The notes beneath the pieces were generated by a model. That model had not been told where the DNA came from, did not search any database, and saw only the letters and a program-made list of their open reading frames with translations. A program made the position numbers and the translations under genes. This document shows positions 38,369-47,520 of a stretch of DNA of 64,000 bases, in pieces; the first letter of the stretch is position 1, and each line of letters opens with the position of its first letter. Origin of the DNA: Synechocystis sp. LKSZ1. Lineage in GTDB: Bacteria; Cyanobacteriota; Cyanobacteriia; Cyanobacteriales; Microcystaceae. Where the stretch lies: assembly GCF_040436315.1 (NCBI RefSeq), contig NZ_AP031572.1:1426001-1490000 (forward strand), read 5' to 3'.

Positions 38369-39673
38369 CTATGTGCCTGATTCTAGACGTTTTTGCCAAT
38401 CGTGATCAATTTGCGCCGAGCGTTCTACTTCCTGTTCTAGGAGGTCTTGCTCTGTGGAATAGGCAATGTCGTCTCCGTCAATCACCTTGGTTTGCACCAG
38501 GGCCTTGGCGTAGTCTAGCTTATGGCGTAGGTCTGGCCCCGGTTGTAATAGCGGTTCGACGCGGCCCTGGCGTTCTAGATTGCGTCCCTCCAGGCGTTGG
38601 TTAAGCCACTGTAGGCTAAAGTAGCGTCCCAGGGGAATGGCCAAAAAGCCAACACCGTAGGCCAGTAGGATGTAGTAAATACTTTGTACAAAACCCACAA
38701 AGCCAATCTCCGCCACTTCAGCCCCATAACTCCGGAAAAGGCCCCCCAGCACGAGAGCCAGGACGATATTAACCGAGCCTAGAGCAACGGCTCCGAGAAT
38801 TTGCCCGCTACTGGCCTTACTGAAGCGCCAGGGTTTTTCCTTGAGGTAGGCTCCTAGGGAACTTAGCTTGCGCTGTTTGGCCGAGACCTGTAATTCCGGA
38901 AAGGTGTAAACCAGGCCCCCCTGCTCCGTTACTTGGGGGAAACCATTAAAGCGGGCCAGAACGGGAAGAATATAATCCTCGTTTTCCTGGTTATAGATTG
39001 TGACGTTGTCGAGGTAGGGAGCGGCCTGCTCTGCCGTGATCACCCCCCCAGCATTGCGGATTAAGGTACCGATATCCCGCCAGCGTCGTTCCTCTAGGTC
39101 TTGATTGGGGTTGCCGTCCCCAAAGAGAAAGGAGAAAACCGCTTCTAGAAAATTGAGGTCTTGGTCTTCGGTTTTGCCTTTAGCGCGCTGTCCTGCTTGG
39201 CCCTGACTAACACCGGGGTCAAAGATCCAAAAAATATCCGTGGGGAAAAAGAAAAAACTCGGGCCGTTATTTCCCCTGGAATCGTTATCTCCATCCTTAG
39301 AATTCAGTGCGATCAGAATGGCCGCAATGGCCACAAACATCAAAATAATAGAAAGGATCAGGATAATGCCAAAGGAAATACGAATCAGGTAAAATAGAAA
39401 ACCCCAAATTTTTTGGGCCAGGGCCTGGAGACGCAGGCGCCAATACTTGTTCTGGAGGGCCGAACGGAAATTGCGCGGAAACTGAAAGACAATATCACCG
39501 GACTCTGCCACCTGGAGATGACCACCAGCCTCTGATGCGAGGGTCAATAGGCCCTGTTGAACAATATTCAGTTCGAGTCCCGCTTGACTGGCCACATCAC
39601 CGACCGTCACCACATAGTCTAATTGTTCGACGGATTTCATGATTTGCGGATTGAGTACGGGCAAGCTATTCAT
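38369..39673 (-). CDS. conserved membrane protein shared by cyanobacteria and plastids
   Basis: This 434-residue protein has an N-terminal winged-helix-like module repeated at about 200-265 (VTVGDVASQAGLELN and RNAGGVITAEQAAPYLDNV). There are two hydrophobic regions: about 88-122 (GFLFYLIRISFGIILILSIILM) and about 290-350. Architecture and wording match a family in cyanobacteria and plant plastids annotated only as membrane protein or iron-sulfur biogenesis-like. No catalytic site is visible. A second ATG at 39640 gives MKSVEQLDYVVTV and may be the true start. It is 18 bases upstream of phoH. Confidence 0.8.
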   Translation of the reverse strand: MNSLPVLNPQIMKSVEQLDYVVTVGDVASQAGLELNIVQQGLLTLASEAGGHLQVAESGDIVFQFPRNFRSALQNKYWRLRLQALAQKIWGFLFYLIRISFGIILILSIILMFVAIAAILIALNSKDGDNDSRGNNGPSFFFFPTDIFWIFDPGVSQGQAGQRAKGKTEDQDLNFLEAVFSFLFGDGNPNQDLEERRWRDIGTLIRNAGGVITAEQAAPYLDNVTIYNQENEDYILPVLARFNGFPQVTEQGGLVYTFPELQVSAKQRKLSSLGAYLKEKPWRFSKASSGQILGAVALGSVNIVLALVLGGLFRSYGAEVAEIGFVGFVQSIYYILLAYGVGFLAIPLGRYFSLQWLNQRLEGRNLERQGRVEPLLQPGPDLRHKLDYAKALVQTKVIDGDDIAYSTEQDLLEQEVERSAQIDHDWQKRLESGT

Positions 39674-39759
39674 GGTTCACAGTCCGATGGGGAGACAGGA
39701 TTCTGTTTTTACTGTAGCAAAGGCTTTTCTCGCGTTGTCTCTCTGTCTTTGACGGTTAA

Positions 39760-39789
39760 TTGCCAATTGGCCTGGAGTAAGGCTATGAT
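39760..39789 (+). promoter_or_regulatory. candidate promoter of tmRNA
   Basis: TTGCCA at 39760-39765 and TATGAT at 39784-39789 are separated by 18 bases, 16 bases before the mature tmRNA 5' end. This fits a standard sigma-70 type promoter with short 5' processing. Confidence 0.45.
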
Positions 39790-39805
39790 ATAGATGCATA
39801 AGCAA

Positions 39806-40186
39806 GGGGCCGCAACGGTTTCGACAGGTTGGCGAAAGCTCCCCCGTGATGCAGGTCGAGAGCGAGTCTCCTCTCGTTAATCCAAGGCTCAAAAAAAAAG
39901 TAACTGCGAATAACATCGTCAGCTTCAAACGCGTAGCCATCGCTGCTTAAAATCTCGTCAGAGAGCGTTTACTTCTAGTTCGACTCCGTTAAGAGTTAGA
40001 GGTTAACCCCAACGGATGCACTGCTCGGCTTTTCTCTTACTAGCCCTGCAGTAAAGACTCAGTAAGAGCATCCCACCATCGGGGATAAGTGATGGTTCTC
40101 GCCCTGAGGATTAGAAGGGATAAACCTGTGAATGAGCGGACAGTGAATACCCAGTTTGGACAGCAGTTCGACTCTGCTCGGCTCCA
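39806..40186 (+). ncRNA. ssrA: transfer-messenger RNA
   Basis: tmRNA rescues stalled ribosomes by adding a degradation tag. The 5' end GGGGCCG pairs with CGGCTCC at 40179-40185 to form the acceptor stem, with one G-U pair. The D-loop-like GCAACGGTTTCGACAGG and the T-arm CAGCAGTTCGACTCTGCT are present. The tag reading frame 39906-39950 encodes ANNIVSFKRVAIAA and a stop; I recall the same tag from Synechocystis. The molecule is the one-piece, non-permuted form of about 381 bases. The CCA end is not encoded. It lies between the membrane-protein gene and the DUF2442 gene. Confidence 0.97.
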
Positions 40187-40200
40187 TTATTTTGACTAAT

Positions 40201-40497
40201 TTATTCGGTGTCGTCGTCATTGTTTTGGCGGTGGTTGAGCCACCGTTGAAATGATTTTTGACTTTCCCCAGAGGGTTGGCCAAGAATCAAATTTTTAGAG
40301 CTAATATCCTCATCTAGTTGATTCCAGTGGATGCCACTGCCGCCAGCAATTAAGCGATAGTCATTGCGCTCTTCAATGGAAGCATGGAGCAGTCGGGGAT
40401 ACCAGGCCAGAGGCACAGATATAGTACGACCATCGGACAAATCGACACTGAGGGTATCATCTGTAATCGTTAATTGTTGAATAGCCAACGTTTCCAA
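40201..40497 (-). CDS. DUF2442 family protein
   Basis: The 98-residue protein has the DUF2442 signature: TDDTLSVDLSDGRTISVPLAWYPRLLHA, then EERNDYRL and GIHWNQLDEDISSKNLILG. Such proteins are often paired with a DUF4160 partner in toxin-antitoxin-like loci, but no DUF4160 gene is adjacent. The only start in reach is TTG (40497). The frame stays open upstream through the bacterioferritin stop region without an ATG, so the real N-terminus is uncertain. It is 86 bases downstream of the bacterioferritin gene. Confidence 0.75.
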   Translation of the reverse strand: METLAIQQLTITDDTLSVDLSDGRTISVPLAWYPRLLHASIEERNDYRLIAGGSGIHWNQLDEDISSKNLILGQPSGESQKSFQRWLNHRQNNDDDTE

Positions 40498-40583
40498 GAG
40501 TTCAAGAGTGTATGCATTTAGAAGCGGATAGGTCGGCTTGGGATATTCGGCACTATCCCAAAACCCTAAACTAATGAGCTTGT

Positions 40584-41054
40584 CTAGCCCATCTGGGATT
40601 GGAGATAATTCTGGAGGCCAATTTTTTCAATCAGACCCAATTGCTTTTCTAGCCAGTAGGCGTGGTCTTCCTCGGTATCCGCCAACATTTGCCGTAAAAG
40701 TTCGCGGGTCTGGTAGTCTTGCTCCGTTTCGCAGACAGCGATGGCTTCCTTGAGGTCTTCAATTACTTTGTACTCAAGATCTAGGTCACTTTGGAGCATT
40801 TCCGGAACCGTTTTGCCAATTTTGAGGCCATCCTGCTGGGAGAGGTCGGGAATCCCTTCTAGAAAGAGAATGCGTTGAATCAGGGCATCGGCGTGCAGGG
40901 TTTCATCCTGCATTTCATGATCGATGCGTTCATAGAGTTTTTGCAGGCCCCAGTCTTGGTACATGCGAGAGTGGGTGAAGTATTGGTCTCTGGCGGCTAA
41001 TTCGCCACGGAGGAGTTTGTAGAGTTGCTGGAGGACGGCATCTTTTCCTTTCAT
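40584..41054 (-). CDS. bfr: bacterioferritin, ferroxidase-type subunit
   Basis: The 156-residue bacterioferritin has the complete diiron ferroxidase site by alignment with E. coli Bfr: Glu in RGELAARD, Glu/His in DETLHAD, Glu in SDLDLE, and Glu/His in EEDHAYW. The haem-ligand Met (E. coli Met52) is Thr here. It would oxidise Fe(II) but not bind haem. The neighbouring bfr gene, 63 bases upstream, has the opposite set, so the two likely form a hetero-oligomer, as proposed for the two Synechocystis Bfr proteins. A DUF2442 gene follows. Confidence 0.93.
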   Translation of the reverse strand: MKGKDAVLQQLYKLLRGELAARDQYFTHSRMYQDWGLQKLYERIDHEMQDETLHADALIQRILFLEGIPDLSQQDGLKIGKTVPEMLQSDLDLEYKVIEDLKEAIAVCETEQDYQTRELLRQMLADTEEDHAYWLEKQLGLIEKIGLQNYLQSQMG

Positions 41055-41117
41055 AGTATTGTCTTTATATTCGGGAGGGATAGTTAGAAATGAAGTTGAA
41101 GTTAAGGCAGTCGCGGT

Positions 41118-41582
41118 CTAGATCATCGATTGTAGGTAGTTTTCCAAACCCGAGTTCTGGATGAGCCACTGCTGAGATTCCAGCCAATCAATTTGCGCTT
41201 CGGTTTTTTCGAGCAGTTCCGTCAGCAGATCGCGGCTAACATAGTCCTGTTGGCCCTCGCAGAAGTGGATACTGGCGATCAAGCCTTGGCGAATTTCTAG
41301 ACAGATGGTGAGGTCGTTCTGGAGCAGTTCGGGAACATTTTCTCCGATCAGAAGCTTGCCCAGATTCTGGAGGTTGGGCAGGCCGTCTAAAAACAATACC
41401 CGCTCAATCAGGACATCGGCCTGTTTCATGGCCTTAATCGAGTATTTATACTCTAGATCGTTTAATTGATTTAGCCCCCAATTTTTGCAGATGCGGGCAT
41501 GGAGAAAGAACTGGTTAATGGCCGTCAGTTGGGCTTTTAGCGCTTCGTTAAGGTGGCGCTTGACCTCTGCATTTCCTTCCAT
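41118..41582 (-). CDS. bfr: bacterioferritin, haem-binding-type subunit lacking ferroxidase site
   Basis: This 154-residue bacterioferritin (start MEGNAEVKRHLNEAL at 41582; an ATG at 41594 is the alternative) keeps the haem Met in SIKAMKQAD. The six ferroxidase ligands are replaced: Gln for Glu18 (KAQLTAIN), Ala and Gln for Glu51/His54, Cys at the Glu94 position, and Thr and Gln for Glu127/His130 (TEAQ). It should bind haem at the dimer interface but not oxidise iron alone. The ferroxidase-type bfr follows on the same strand after 63 bases, and divergent bfd starts 170 bases upstream. Confidence 0.92.
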   Translation of the reverse strand: MEGNAEVKRHLNEALKAQLTAINQFFLHARICKNWGLNQLNDLEYKYSIKAMKQADVLIERVLFLDGLPNLQNLGKLLIGENVPELLQNDLTICLEIRQGLIASIHFCEGQQDYVSRDLLTELLEKTEAQIDWLESQQWLIQNSGLENYLQSMI

Positions 41583-41693
41583 GGTATTTCTCATAACTTA
41601 TTGGGCAAGCTTCTTTGCCTAATTATCTCTGAACTCGACCCCAAACACCAACGATTAGGGCCTTGACCTAGAGGAACCCCTGAGCCATAATGA

Positions 41694-41703
41694 CAATTAA
41701 TTG
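41694..41703. promoter_or_regulatory. candidate Fur-type operator between bfr and bfd
   Basis: The perfect 10-base palindrome CAATTAATTG sits in the AT-rich divergent promoter region within AATGACAATTAATTGCAAT. It has some similarity to a Fur box and lies where an iron regulator of both genes would act. Similarity to the Fur consensus is only partial. Confidence 0.35.
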
Positions 41704-41752
41704 CAATAAATTTGCTAAGAGCTTTCATTAGTCTCCAGAGCAGGATAAGTGC

Positions 41753-41956
41753 GTGTATATTTGTATTTGTCGAGGCATCACTGAGCGAGACATCGCCCAA
41801 GCAGTTCAGCAGGGAGTCTCTTCCCCCGAACAGCTCGCAGAAACTATGGGGGTAGGGGCCGATTGTGGCTGTTGTCTTAACCATGCCTGCCAGGCCCTGG
41901 CCCAGAACTTAGGACGAGAACCCAGCGATTACTGTACTGCTGTTTGTCCTTCCTAG
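41753..41956 (+). CDS. bfd: bacterioferritin-associated ferredoxin (Bfd-like [2Fe-2S])
   Basis: Bfd reduces haem in bacterioferritin to mobilise stored iron. The 67-residue protein has the [2Fe-2S] pattern C-I-C-R-G-I-T near residue 4 and C-G-C-C near 38, with the helix ending ACQALAQNL. It starts with GTG, with AGGA eight bases upstream. Divergent orientation from the bfr pair fits coordinated iron regulation. The gene ends one base before the serS stop on the opposite strand. Confidence 0.9.
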   Translation: MYICICRGITERDIAQAVQQGVSSPEQLAETMGVGADCGCCLNHACQALAQNLGREPSDYCTAVCPS

Positions 41957-41957
41957 A

Positions 41958-43235
41958 CTAGAGAAATTCCCGCTTAAGGTAGGGTTGGAGCACCTCAGGC
42001 ACCCGGACACTGCCGTTAGGTTGCTGGTAATTTTCAACGATGGCGGCCATGGTGCGGCCGATGGCGAGCCCGGAACCATTGAGGGTATGGACGAATTGGG
42101 TCCCTTTTTTGCCCTTTTCCTTAAAGCGGATACTGGCCCGCCGGGCCTGGAAGTCATGGAAATTGGAGCAACTGGAAATTTCTCGATAAGTCCCTGCGGC
42201 AGGGAGCCAAACCTCTAGGTCGTAGCATTTAGCGGCCCCGAAGCCCAGATCCCCCGTGCAAAGTTCTACCACGCGGTAGGGGAGTTGCAGGGCCTGAAGA
42301 ATAGCCTCGGCATCTTGGACTAGGCGTTGATGTTCCGCCTCAGACTGGTCGGGGTGGACAATTTTCACCAGTTCCACCTTATTAAATTGGTGTAGGCGAA
42401 TTAATCCCTTGGTATCCCGGCCGTAACTCCCGGCCTCCCGACGAAAACAAGGGGTATAGGCGCAGTGCTTAATCGGCAGGCTCTCAGCCTCCAACACTTC
42501 ATCGCGATAAAAATTGGTCACGGGCACCTCGGCGGTCGGAATTAACCAGAGGTCATCGTCCTTGCACTGAAAGCTTTCTTCCGCAAATTTAGGCAGTTGA
42601 CCTGTTCCCAACAGAGAATCACTGTTGACTAAAATGGGCGGTAAAATTTCCACATAACCGGCTCTAGTTTGTTGGTCGAGCATAAAGCTCACCAGGGCCC
42701 GCTCCAGGGCCGCACCAAGGCCGATGAGACTAATAAACCGGCTTTGGGCCACTTTGACAGAGCGTTCAGTATCTAGAATGCCTAGTTTTTCTGCCATTTC
42801 CCAGTGGGGCAGGACGGCATGGGAGATCTTGTACTCATCTCCCCAGCGACGGACTTCTATATTTTCCGTTTCATCTTTGCCAATTGGTGTCGTGGCGCTC
42901 GGCAAGTTAGGCAATTGCAGGAGCCGAGCCCGGATCTCGGCTTTGATTTCTTTTTCCTGAGGTTCTAGAGCACTGAGTTGACTTTTCAGTTGATTGCCTT
43001 CGGCTTTCAGGGCCGCAATTTCCTCTGGGTCGGCCCCCTGCTTACTTTTTTGCCCCACCAGTTTGCCAATTTCATTACTGCGGGCCTGGAGTTGGGTGCG
43101 CTGGGCCTCGAGTTCCCGTTGTTGTTGATCTAGCCCCAGAATGTCTTGTAGGGTGGGAGTATAGTCGGCATTACGGCGATTGAGACCTGCGGCGATCTCA
43201 GCCAGGTTATCACGGATTTGTTTGAGGTCTAGCAC
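41958..43235 (-). CDS. serS: seryl-tRNA synthetase
   Basis: SerS charges tRNA-Ser. The 425 residues show the N-terminal coiled-coil arm (about 30-105), class II motif 2 [21 protein letters not shown] and motif 3 [19 protein letters not shown]. Length equals the bacterial norm. It follows murJ by 19 bases on the same strand, so murJ-serS look co-transcribed, and it converges tightly with bfd. Confidence 0.97.
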   Translation of the reverse strand: MLDLKQIRDNLAEIAAGLNRRNADYTPTLQDILGLDQQQRELEAQRTQLQARSNEIGKLVGQKSKQGADPEEIAALKAEGNQLKSQLSALEPQEKEIKAEIRARLLQLPNLPSATTPIGKDETENIEVRRWGDEYKISHAVLPHWEMAEKLGILDTERSVKVAQSRFISLIGLGAALERALVSFMLDQQTRAGYVEILPPILVNSDSLLGTGQLPKFAEESFQCKDDDLWLIPTAEVPVTNFYRDEVLEAESLPIKHCAYTPCFRREAGSYGRDTKGLIRLHQFNKVELVKIVHPDQSEAEHQRLVQDAEAILQALQLPYRVVELCTGDLGFGAAKCYDLEVWLPAAGTYREISSCSNFHDFQARRASIRFKEKGKKGTQFVHTLNGSGLAIGRTMAAIVENYQQPNGSVRVPEVLQPYLKREFL

Positions 43236-43254
43236 AGAATTAAAGATCTCCTTC

Positions 43255-44856
43255 TCAAGATTTTTTTAGTTTGCGGGCCAAGCGTTCAACTAACAGATCA
43301 ACCTCTGGCAATTTCAACTGTACCGCCAGGATGCCAAAGATCAGTAACGCAATAACGGTGCCTCCCCCCAGTTGTAGGAGATCGAGGCTAAAGTTGCTAA
43401 CGCCAAAATAATTTTCCCATTGCTGACTAGCTAAGCGACTGCCTCCGGCGGCTAAGGTGGTAATACCCATTAGGGCCAAGAGGGCCAGGCTCCATTCTCC
43501 TAAGGGCAGGCCCCCCAACCGACGATGAAGCACCCCCAGAAAAATGACCATAGAGATAATATTGACCCCGATGGTGGCAAAGACCAGGCCCGATGCACCA
43601 AAGGGTTTGTAAAACAAGAAATCCAGAAAAGCGTTCAGCAAAATATTTAAAATACTGACCTTGAAGGGTAGAGTCCCATCCCCCAAAGCATAGAAAACCC
43701 GCACCAAAACATCCCGTGCCAGGTAGAAAAATAGGCCTGACCCGTAGGCCACCAGGACAGGAGCAACATCCTCTGCCGCACTGGCATTAAAGGCTCCTCG
43801 TTGGTAGATCACCCGCACGATTGGCCCAGAAATGGCCGCAAAAATAGCGGTTAAGGGCAACATGGTTAAAGCCGTGAGCAATAGGCCCTGGCGAATGCGA
43901 ACCTTCAGCTCTGGCCAATGGTCGGGAATGGCCAAGCGGGAAAAGACCGGCATAAAGGGCACCAAAATCATATTGGAAATAATGCCCAGGGGAGTGAGGG
44001 CGATAAAGTTGGCGTAGCGCAGGGAAGCCGCTGCATTCTCGATAAAGGAGGCAAAGAAAAGATCGGTGGAAACATTGATGTAGAGCATCCCTGAAGAGAA
44101 CGTGGCCGGGATCATTACTGCCAAGACTTGGCTCACACCGGGGAGCCGCCAATCAAAGCGGAGACGAATCCGACCCAAATTGGCTTTGGCCTGGGCGACC
44201 ACCTGGGCTAACCATTGCAGGACGCAACCTGCCGTCGTTCCCCCTGCCAGTAAAACCGAGCCAAGTAGGGCGTACTGAGGCGTATTCAGTTGGGAGCCGT
44301 AGAGGGCCAGGGCCAGTCCCAGGGGAATAATCACCGTCAAACTGGAGAGTAGAGGACTGATACTGGGGAGCCAATACTGATCCGCTGCATTCAAGACCCC
44401 AAAGCCAATACCAATCAAACCGGCAAAAAAAGCCAGGGGGGCCATGATCTGTAACTGCTGAACCGCAATGGCCTTGACAGAACTTTCCAGGCCGGGTGCC
44501 AACAGGTCAATTAAGTCGGAAGCAAAGACCATGAGTAGTACCGTCATCCCCAACAAGACCAAGCTAACCAGGGTAGTCACCGTTTCCACCAAGGGGGCCA
44601 CTTCTTCTTTTTCCCGTTTGGCCAACACACTAATCAAGGCACTGTGGAAAGGGCCGTTAATCCCCCCTAACAAAATCAGCAAAAAGCCGGGGATGACATA
44701 GGCGTAGGCGTAGGCATTGACTACTGGGCCAACCCCGAAAGCCGCGGCGACGATTTGTTCTCGAACCAGGCCAAATATTTTACTGATCAGGGTCGCAAAG
44801 GCCACGATGCCCGCGATGCCCGCTAGGGAACGAGATACTTTATTAGAACCAGACAC
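43255..44856 (-). CDS. murJ: lipid II flippase MurJ
   Basis: MurJ moves lipid II across the inner membrane for peptidoglycan synthesis. The 533-residue protein has about 14 hydrophobic helices and the family features [34 protein letters not shown] and the loop [17 protein letters not shown]. Charged residues typical of the MurJ cavity remain in helices 1 and 8. It is the first gene of a murJ-serS pair. No MurJ-associated kinase is present. Confidence 0.95.
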   Translation of the reverse strand: MSGSNKVSRSLAGIAGIVAFATLISKIFGLVREQIVAAAFGVGPVVNAYAYAYVIPGFLLILLGGINGPFHSALISVLAKREKEEVAPLVETVTTLVSLVLLGMTVLLMVFASDLIDLLAPGLESSVKAIAVQQLQIMAPLAFFAGLIGIGFGVLNAADQYWLPSISPLLSSLTVIIPLGLALALYGSQLNTPQYALLGSVLLAGGTTAGCVLQWLAQVVAQAKANLGRIRLRFDWRLPGVSQVLAVMIPATFSSGMLYINVSTDLFFASFIENAAASLRYANFIALTPLGIISNMILVPFMPVFSRLAIPDHWPELKVRIRQGLLLTALTMLPLTAIFAAISGPIVRVIYQRGAFNASAAEDVAPVLVAYGSGLFFYLARDVLVRVFYALGDGTLPFKVSILNILLNAFLDFLFYKPFGASGLVFATIGVNIISMVIFLGVLHRRLGGLPLGEWSLALLALMGITTLAAGGSRLASQQWENYFGVSNFSLDLLQLGGGTVIALLIFGILAVQLKLPEVDLLVERLARKLKKS

Positions 44857-44930
44857 TGGCTTTGCTCCGAAGGAAACGGCACTTATTATCTGGGATTTGG
44901 GCGGCCCTGCGATAGTCTGACCGAAAAAGG

Positions 44931-46775
44931 CTAGTCTAGTTCAAACTCCTGTTGCCATTGATTATCCTGAGGCCGCTGGGGTTGCTCGGTTTTAGCTAGT
45001 AGATAATTTTCCAACACTAAATAATCCATCTCCGTTCGCATAAAACAGCGGTAGGCATCCGCAGGAGTACAGACAATGGGTTCTCCCCGCACATTAAAGG
45101 AGGTATTAACCAGAACCCCACAGCCGGTTAGGGCCTCGAATTGCTGAAGGAGTTGGTAGTAACGCGGGTTGGTCTCGGCATGGACAGTTTGGATCCGCGC
45201 GGAATAATCAACGTGGGTAATGGCCGGCAGGCTAGAGCGGGGAACCTTTAATTTATCGATACCAAATAAGCCGGCCTGTTGTTGTTGACTATCGGCCAAA
45301 CACAGCTCGGGCCGTACAGAAGCCACCATCAGCATGTAGGGACTCGGGCCCTGCCAGTCAAAGTAATCTCCTACCCGTTCCGCCAATACTGAGGGGGCAA
45401 AGGGACGAAAGGATTCTCGGTACTTGATTTTGAGGTTCATCACCGATTGCATCTGGGGATTGCGGGGATCGCCGATGATCGAGCGCCCCCCCAAGGCCCT
45501 CGGGCCAAATTCCATCCGGCCCTGGAACCAACCGATCACCTTCCCCTCCGCCAGTAATTGGGCCAAACGGGGGAAGAGGTCAGCATCGGGAAAATAGTGA
45601 TAGACGGCCTGCCATTCATCCAGCACCGCTTGGATCTCAGCGTTGCTAAACTGGGGCCCCAGATAGGCCCCCTGCATTTGGTCTTGGCCGGTAGCCGGAC
45701 GCGGTTGGTCAAGGTATTGATGCCAAACCGCCAGGGCCGCCCCAATGGCCCCCCCCGCATCCCCTGCTGCTGGCTGTACCCAAATGTTTTTAAACTTACT
45801 TTCCCGCGCTAGGCGGCCATTGGCCACACAGTTGAGGGCCACACCCCCCGCTAAACAGAGGTTATCTCGGTCCAGATCTTGGTAGGCGCTCTTGGCCAAC
45901 CGTAAAACAATTTCCTCTGTGACCACCTGTACCGATGCCGCCAGATCCATTTCCCGCTGACTCAGGGGACTTTCTGGGCGACGGGGCGGGCCCCCAAAAA
46001 GCCGATCGAAATTGCCATTGGTCATGGTTAAGCCAATAGCATAGTTGAAGTAGGCCATGTTCAAGCGAAAGGTGCCGTCATCCTTTAAATCCACCAGATG
46101 CTCGAGAATGACATCGACGTATTTCGGTTCACCGTAGGGGGCCAGACCCATTAGCTTGTACTCACCGGAATTGACTTTAAAGCCTGTGTAGTAGGTAAAA
46201 GCAGAGTACAGTAGCCCCAGGGAATGGGGAAAGTCAATTTCCCAGACCGGCGTTAGACGCGATCCATCTCCCTGCCAAAGGGATGTCGTGGCCCATTCGC
46301 CCACCCCATCCATACAGAGAACCGCCGCTTGCTCAAAGGGACTGGGAAAGAAGGCCGATGCGGCATGGGATTGATGGTGCTCATTAAATAACAGGGGGGG
46401 CAAGGCCCGAAGCGAACAGCCTGCTAATTTGGCTAATTCCTTTTTAAGCACCGTTTTGAGGTAAAGCTTTTCCTTGAGCCAAACCGACATGGCGGAAATA
46501 AACGAGGTCAGGCCCTGGGGGGCATAGGCCAGGTAGGTTTCTAGCAGACGTTCAAAGGTGAGGAGGGGTTTTTCGTAAAAAACGATGTAGTCCAAGTCCT
46601 GGAGTAGTAGGCCCTGGGATTGGAGGCAGGAGGTAATGGCCTGGGCCGGAAAACAGGCATCATGTTTCTTGCGGCTAAAGCGTTCCTCTTGGGCCGCGGC
46701 TCGGATTTGGCCATCCTGTACTAGGGCCGCCGCACTGTCATGGTAGTAAGCCGAAATTCCTAGGATATTCGTCAC
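44931..46775 (-). CDS. NodU/CmcH-type carbamoyltransferase
   Basis: This enzyme transfers carbamoyl groups from carbamoyl phosphate, by an ATP-dependent adenylate route, to hydroxyls of sugars or natural products. From the GTG at 46775 the protein has 614 residues, with the start VTNILGISAYYHDSAAALV as in family members; an ATG at 46823 is possible. Motifs include EERFSRKKHDACFP, the YrdC/Kae1-like HHQSHAASAF and CMDGVGEWATTS, LAGGVALNCVANG, and the C-terminal FGPRALGGRSI with SFNVRGEP. No glycan or secondary-metabolite genes lie next to it, so its acceptor is unknown. Confidence 0.88.
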   Translation of the reverse strand: MTNILGISAYYHDSAAALVQDGQIRAAAQEERFSRKKHDACFPAQAITSCLQSQGLLLQDLDYIVFYEKPLLTFERLLETYLAYAPQGLTSFISAMSVWLKEKLYLKTVLKKELAKLAGCSLRALPPLLFNEHHQSHAASAFFPSPFEQAAVLCMDGVGEWATTSLWQGDGSRLTPVWEIDFPHSLGLLYSAFTYYTGFKVNSGEYKLMGLAPYGEPKYVDVILEHLVDLKDDGTFRLNMAYFNYAIGLTMTNGNFDRLFGGPPRRPESPLSQREMDLAASVQVVTEEIVLRLAKSAYQDLDRDNLCLAGGVALNCVANGRLARESKFKNIWVQPAAGDAGGAIGAALAVWHQYLDQPRPATGQDQMQGAYLGPQFSNAEIQAVLDEWQAVYHYFPDADLFPRLAQLLAEGKVIGWFQGRMEFGPRALGGRSIIGDPRNPQMQSVMNLKIKYRESFRPFAPSVLAERVGDYFDWQGPSPYMLMVASVRPELCLADSQQQQAGLFGIDKLKVPRSSLPAITHVDYSARIQTVHAETNPRYYQLLQQFEALTGCGVLVNTSFNVRGEPIVCTPADAYRCFMRTEMDYLVLENYLLAKTEQPQRPQDNQWQQEFELD

Positions 46776-46918
46776 GGTCTGCCCGTCTCTCCCTGCGGTA
46801 ACGAAATATTGCCAGAATAGCACAGCCCAATTTCCCTTTCCGGTTCCCCAGGGGCTTAGAATACGAAAATGTGACCACTGTCCTTATTAAAGCTTTTGTT
46901 CTATATTTTAAAATTTCT

Positions 46919-47449
46919 ATGACTGATACTTTGCCCGTCCTTTATCTCTCCGGTTTACTGGTTATTCTGGTGGGTCTGGGGGTCTTTGTCTTGAGTCAGG
47001 TGCTCAAGGCCCGGCGTTTAGAAAATAGCTTCGCCAAACTCCAGGAAAAACTGAAAAAAGAAAAGGGATCTGCCCAGGATTACTATCAACTCGGCAGTAT
47101 TTACCTCGATAAAAAACTCTACGTCCAATCGATCAATTTATTTCAAAAGGCCCTGAAGGTGGGAGACGACGTGGAGCCGGAAAACATCGCTCTGATCTAC
47201 AATGCCCTCGGTTTTGCCTACTTTGCTCAGGAACAGTACGATTTGGCCATTCGCAACTACAAAGAGGCCCTGAAACGCTATCCCGACTATGTCATTGCCC
47301 TCAATAATTTGGGGAATGTTTACGAAAAGAAACAATTGATTAGCCAGGCTGTTGAAGTTTATGGCCAAACCCTGGCCCTCGATCCTGACAATAAGACCGC
47401 CAAGCGTCGCTTTAACTCCCTACAAAAGCGCCTGGTGGAAACCCCCTAG
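46919..47449 (+). CDS. ycf37: Ycf37-like photosystem I assembly protein
   Basis: Ycf37 is a TPR membrane protein that promotes assembly or stability of photosystem I. From the ATG at 46919 the protein has 176 residues: a membrane segment at about residues 8-28 (LYLSGLLVILVGLGVFVL), a charged coiled coil, then three TPR units (QDYYQLGSIYLDKKLYVQSI; ALIYNALGFAYFAQEQYDLAI; VIALNNLGNVYEKKQLI). The upstream in-frame start at 46871 is not used because Ycf37 proteins begin just before the membrane helix. It is divergent from the carbamoyltransferase and precedes the CHAT gene by about 70 bases. Confidence 0.9.
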   Translation: MTDTLPVLYLSGLLVILVGLGVFVLSQVLKARRLENSFAKLQEKLKKEKGSAQDYYQLGSIYLDKKLYVQSINLFQKALKVGDDVEPENIALIYNALGFAYFAQEQYDLAIRNYKEALKRYPDYVIALNNLGNVYEKKQLISQAVEVYGQTLALDPDNKTAKRRFNSLQKRLVETP

Positions 47450-47520
47450 AGCGCCATCACTTGATGATCCTGACTCACCATCCATTTCCGAGCCTTGTCC
47501 CAAGGGAGTGTCCTTGATCC

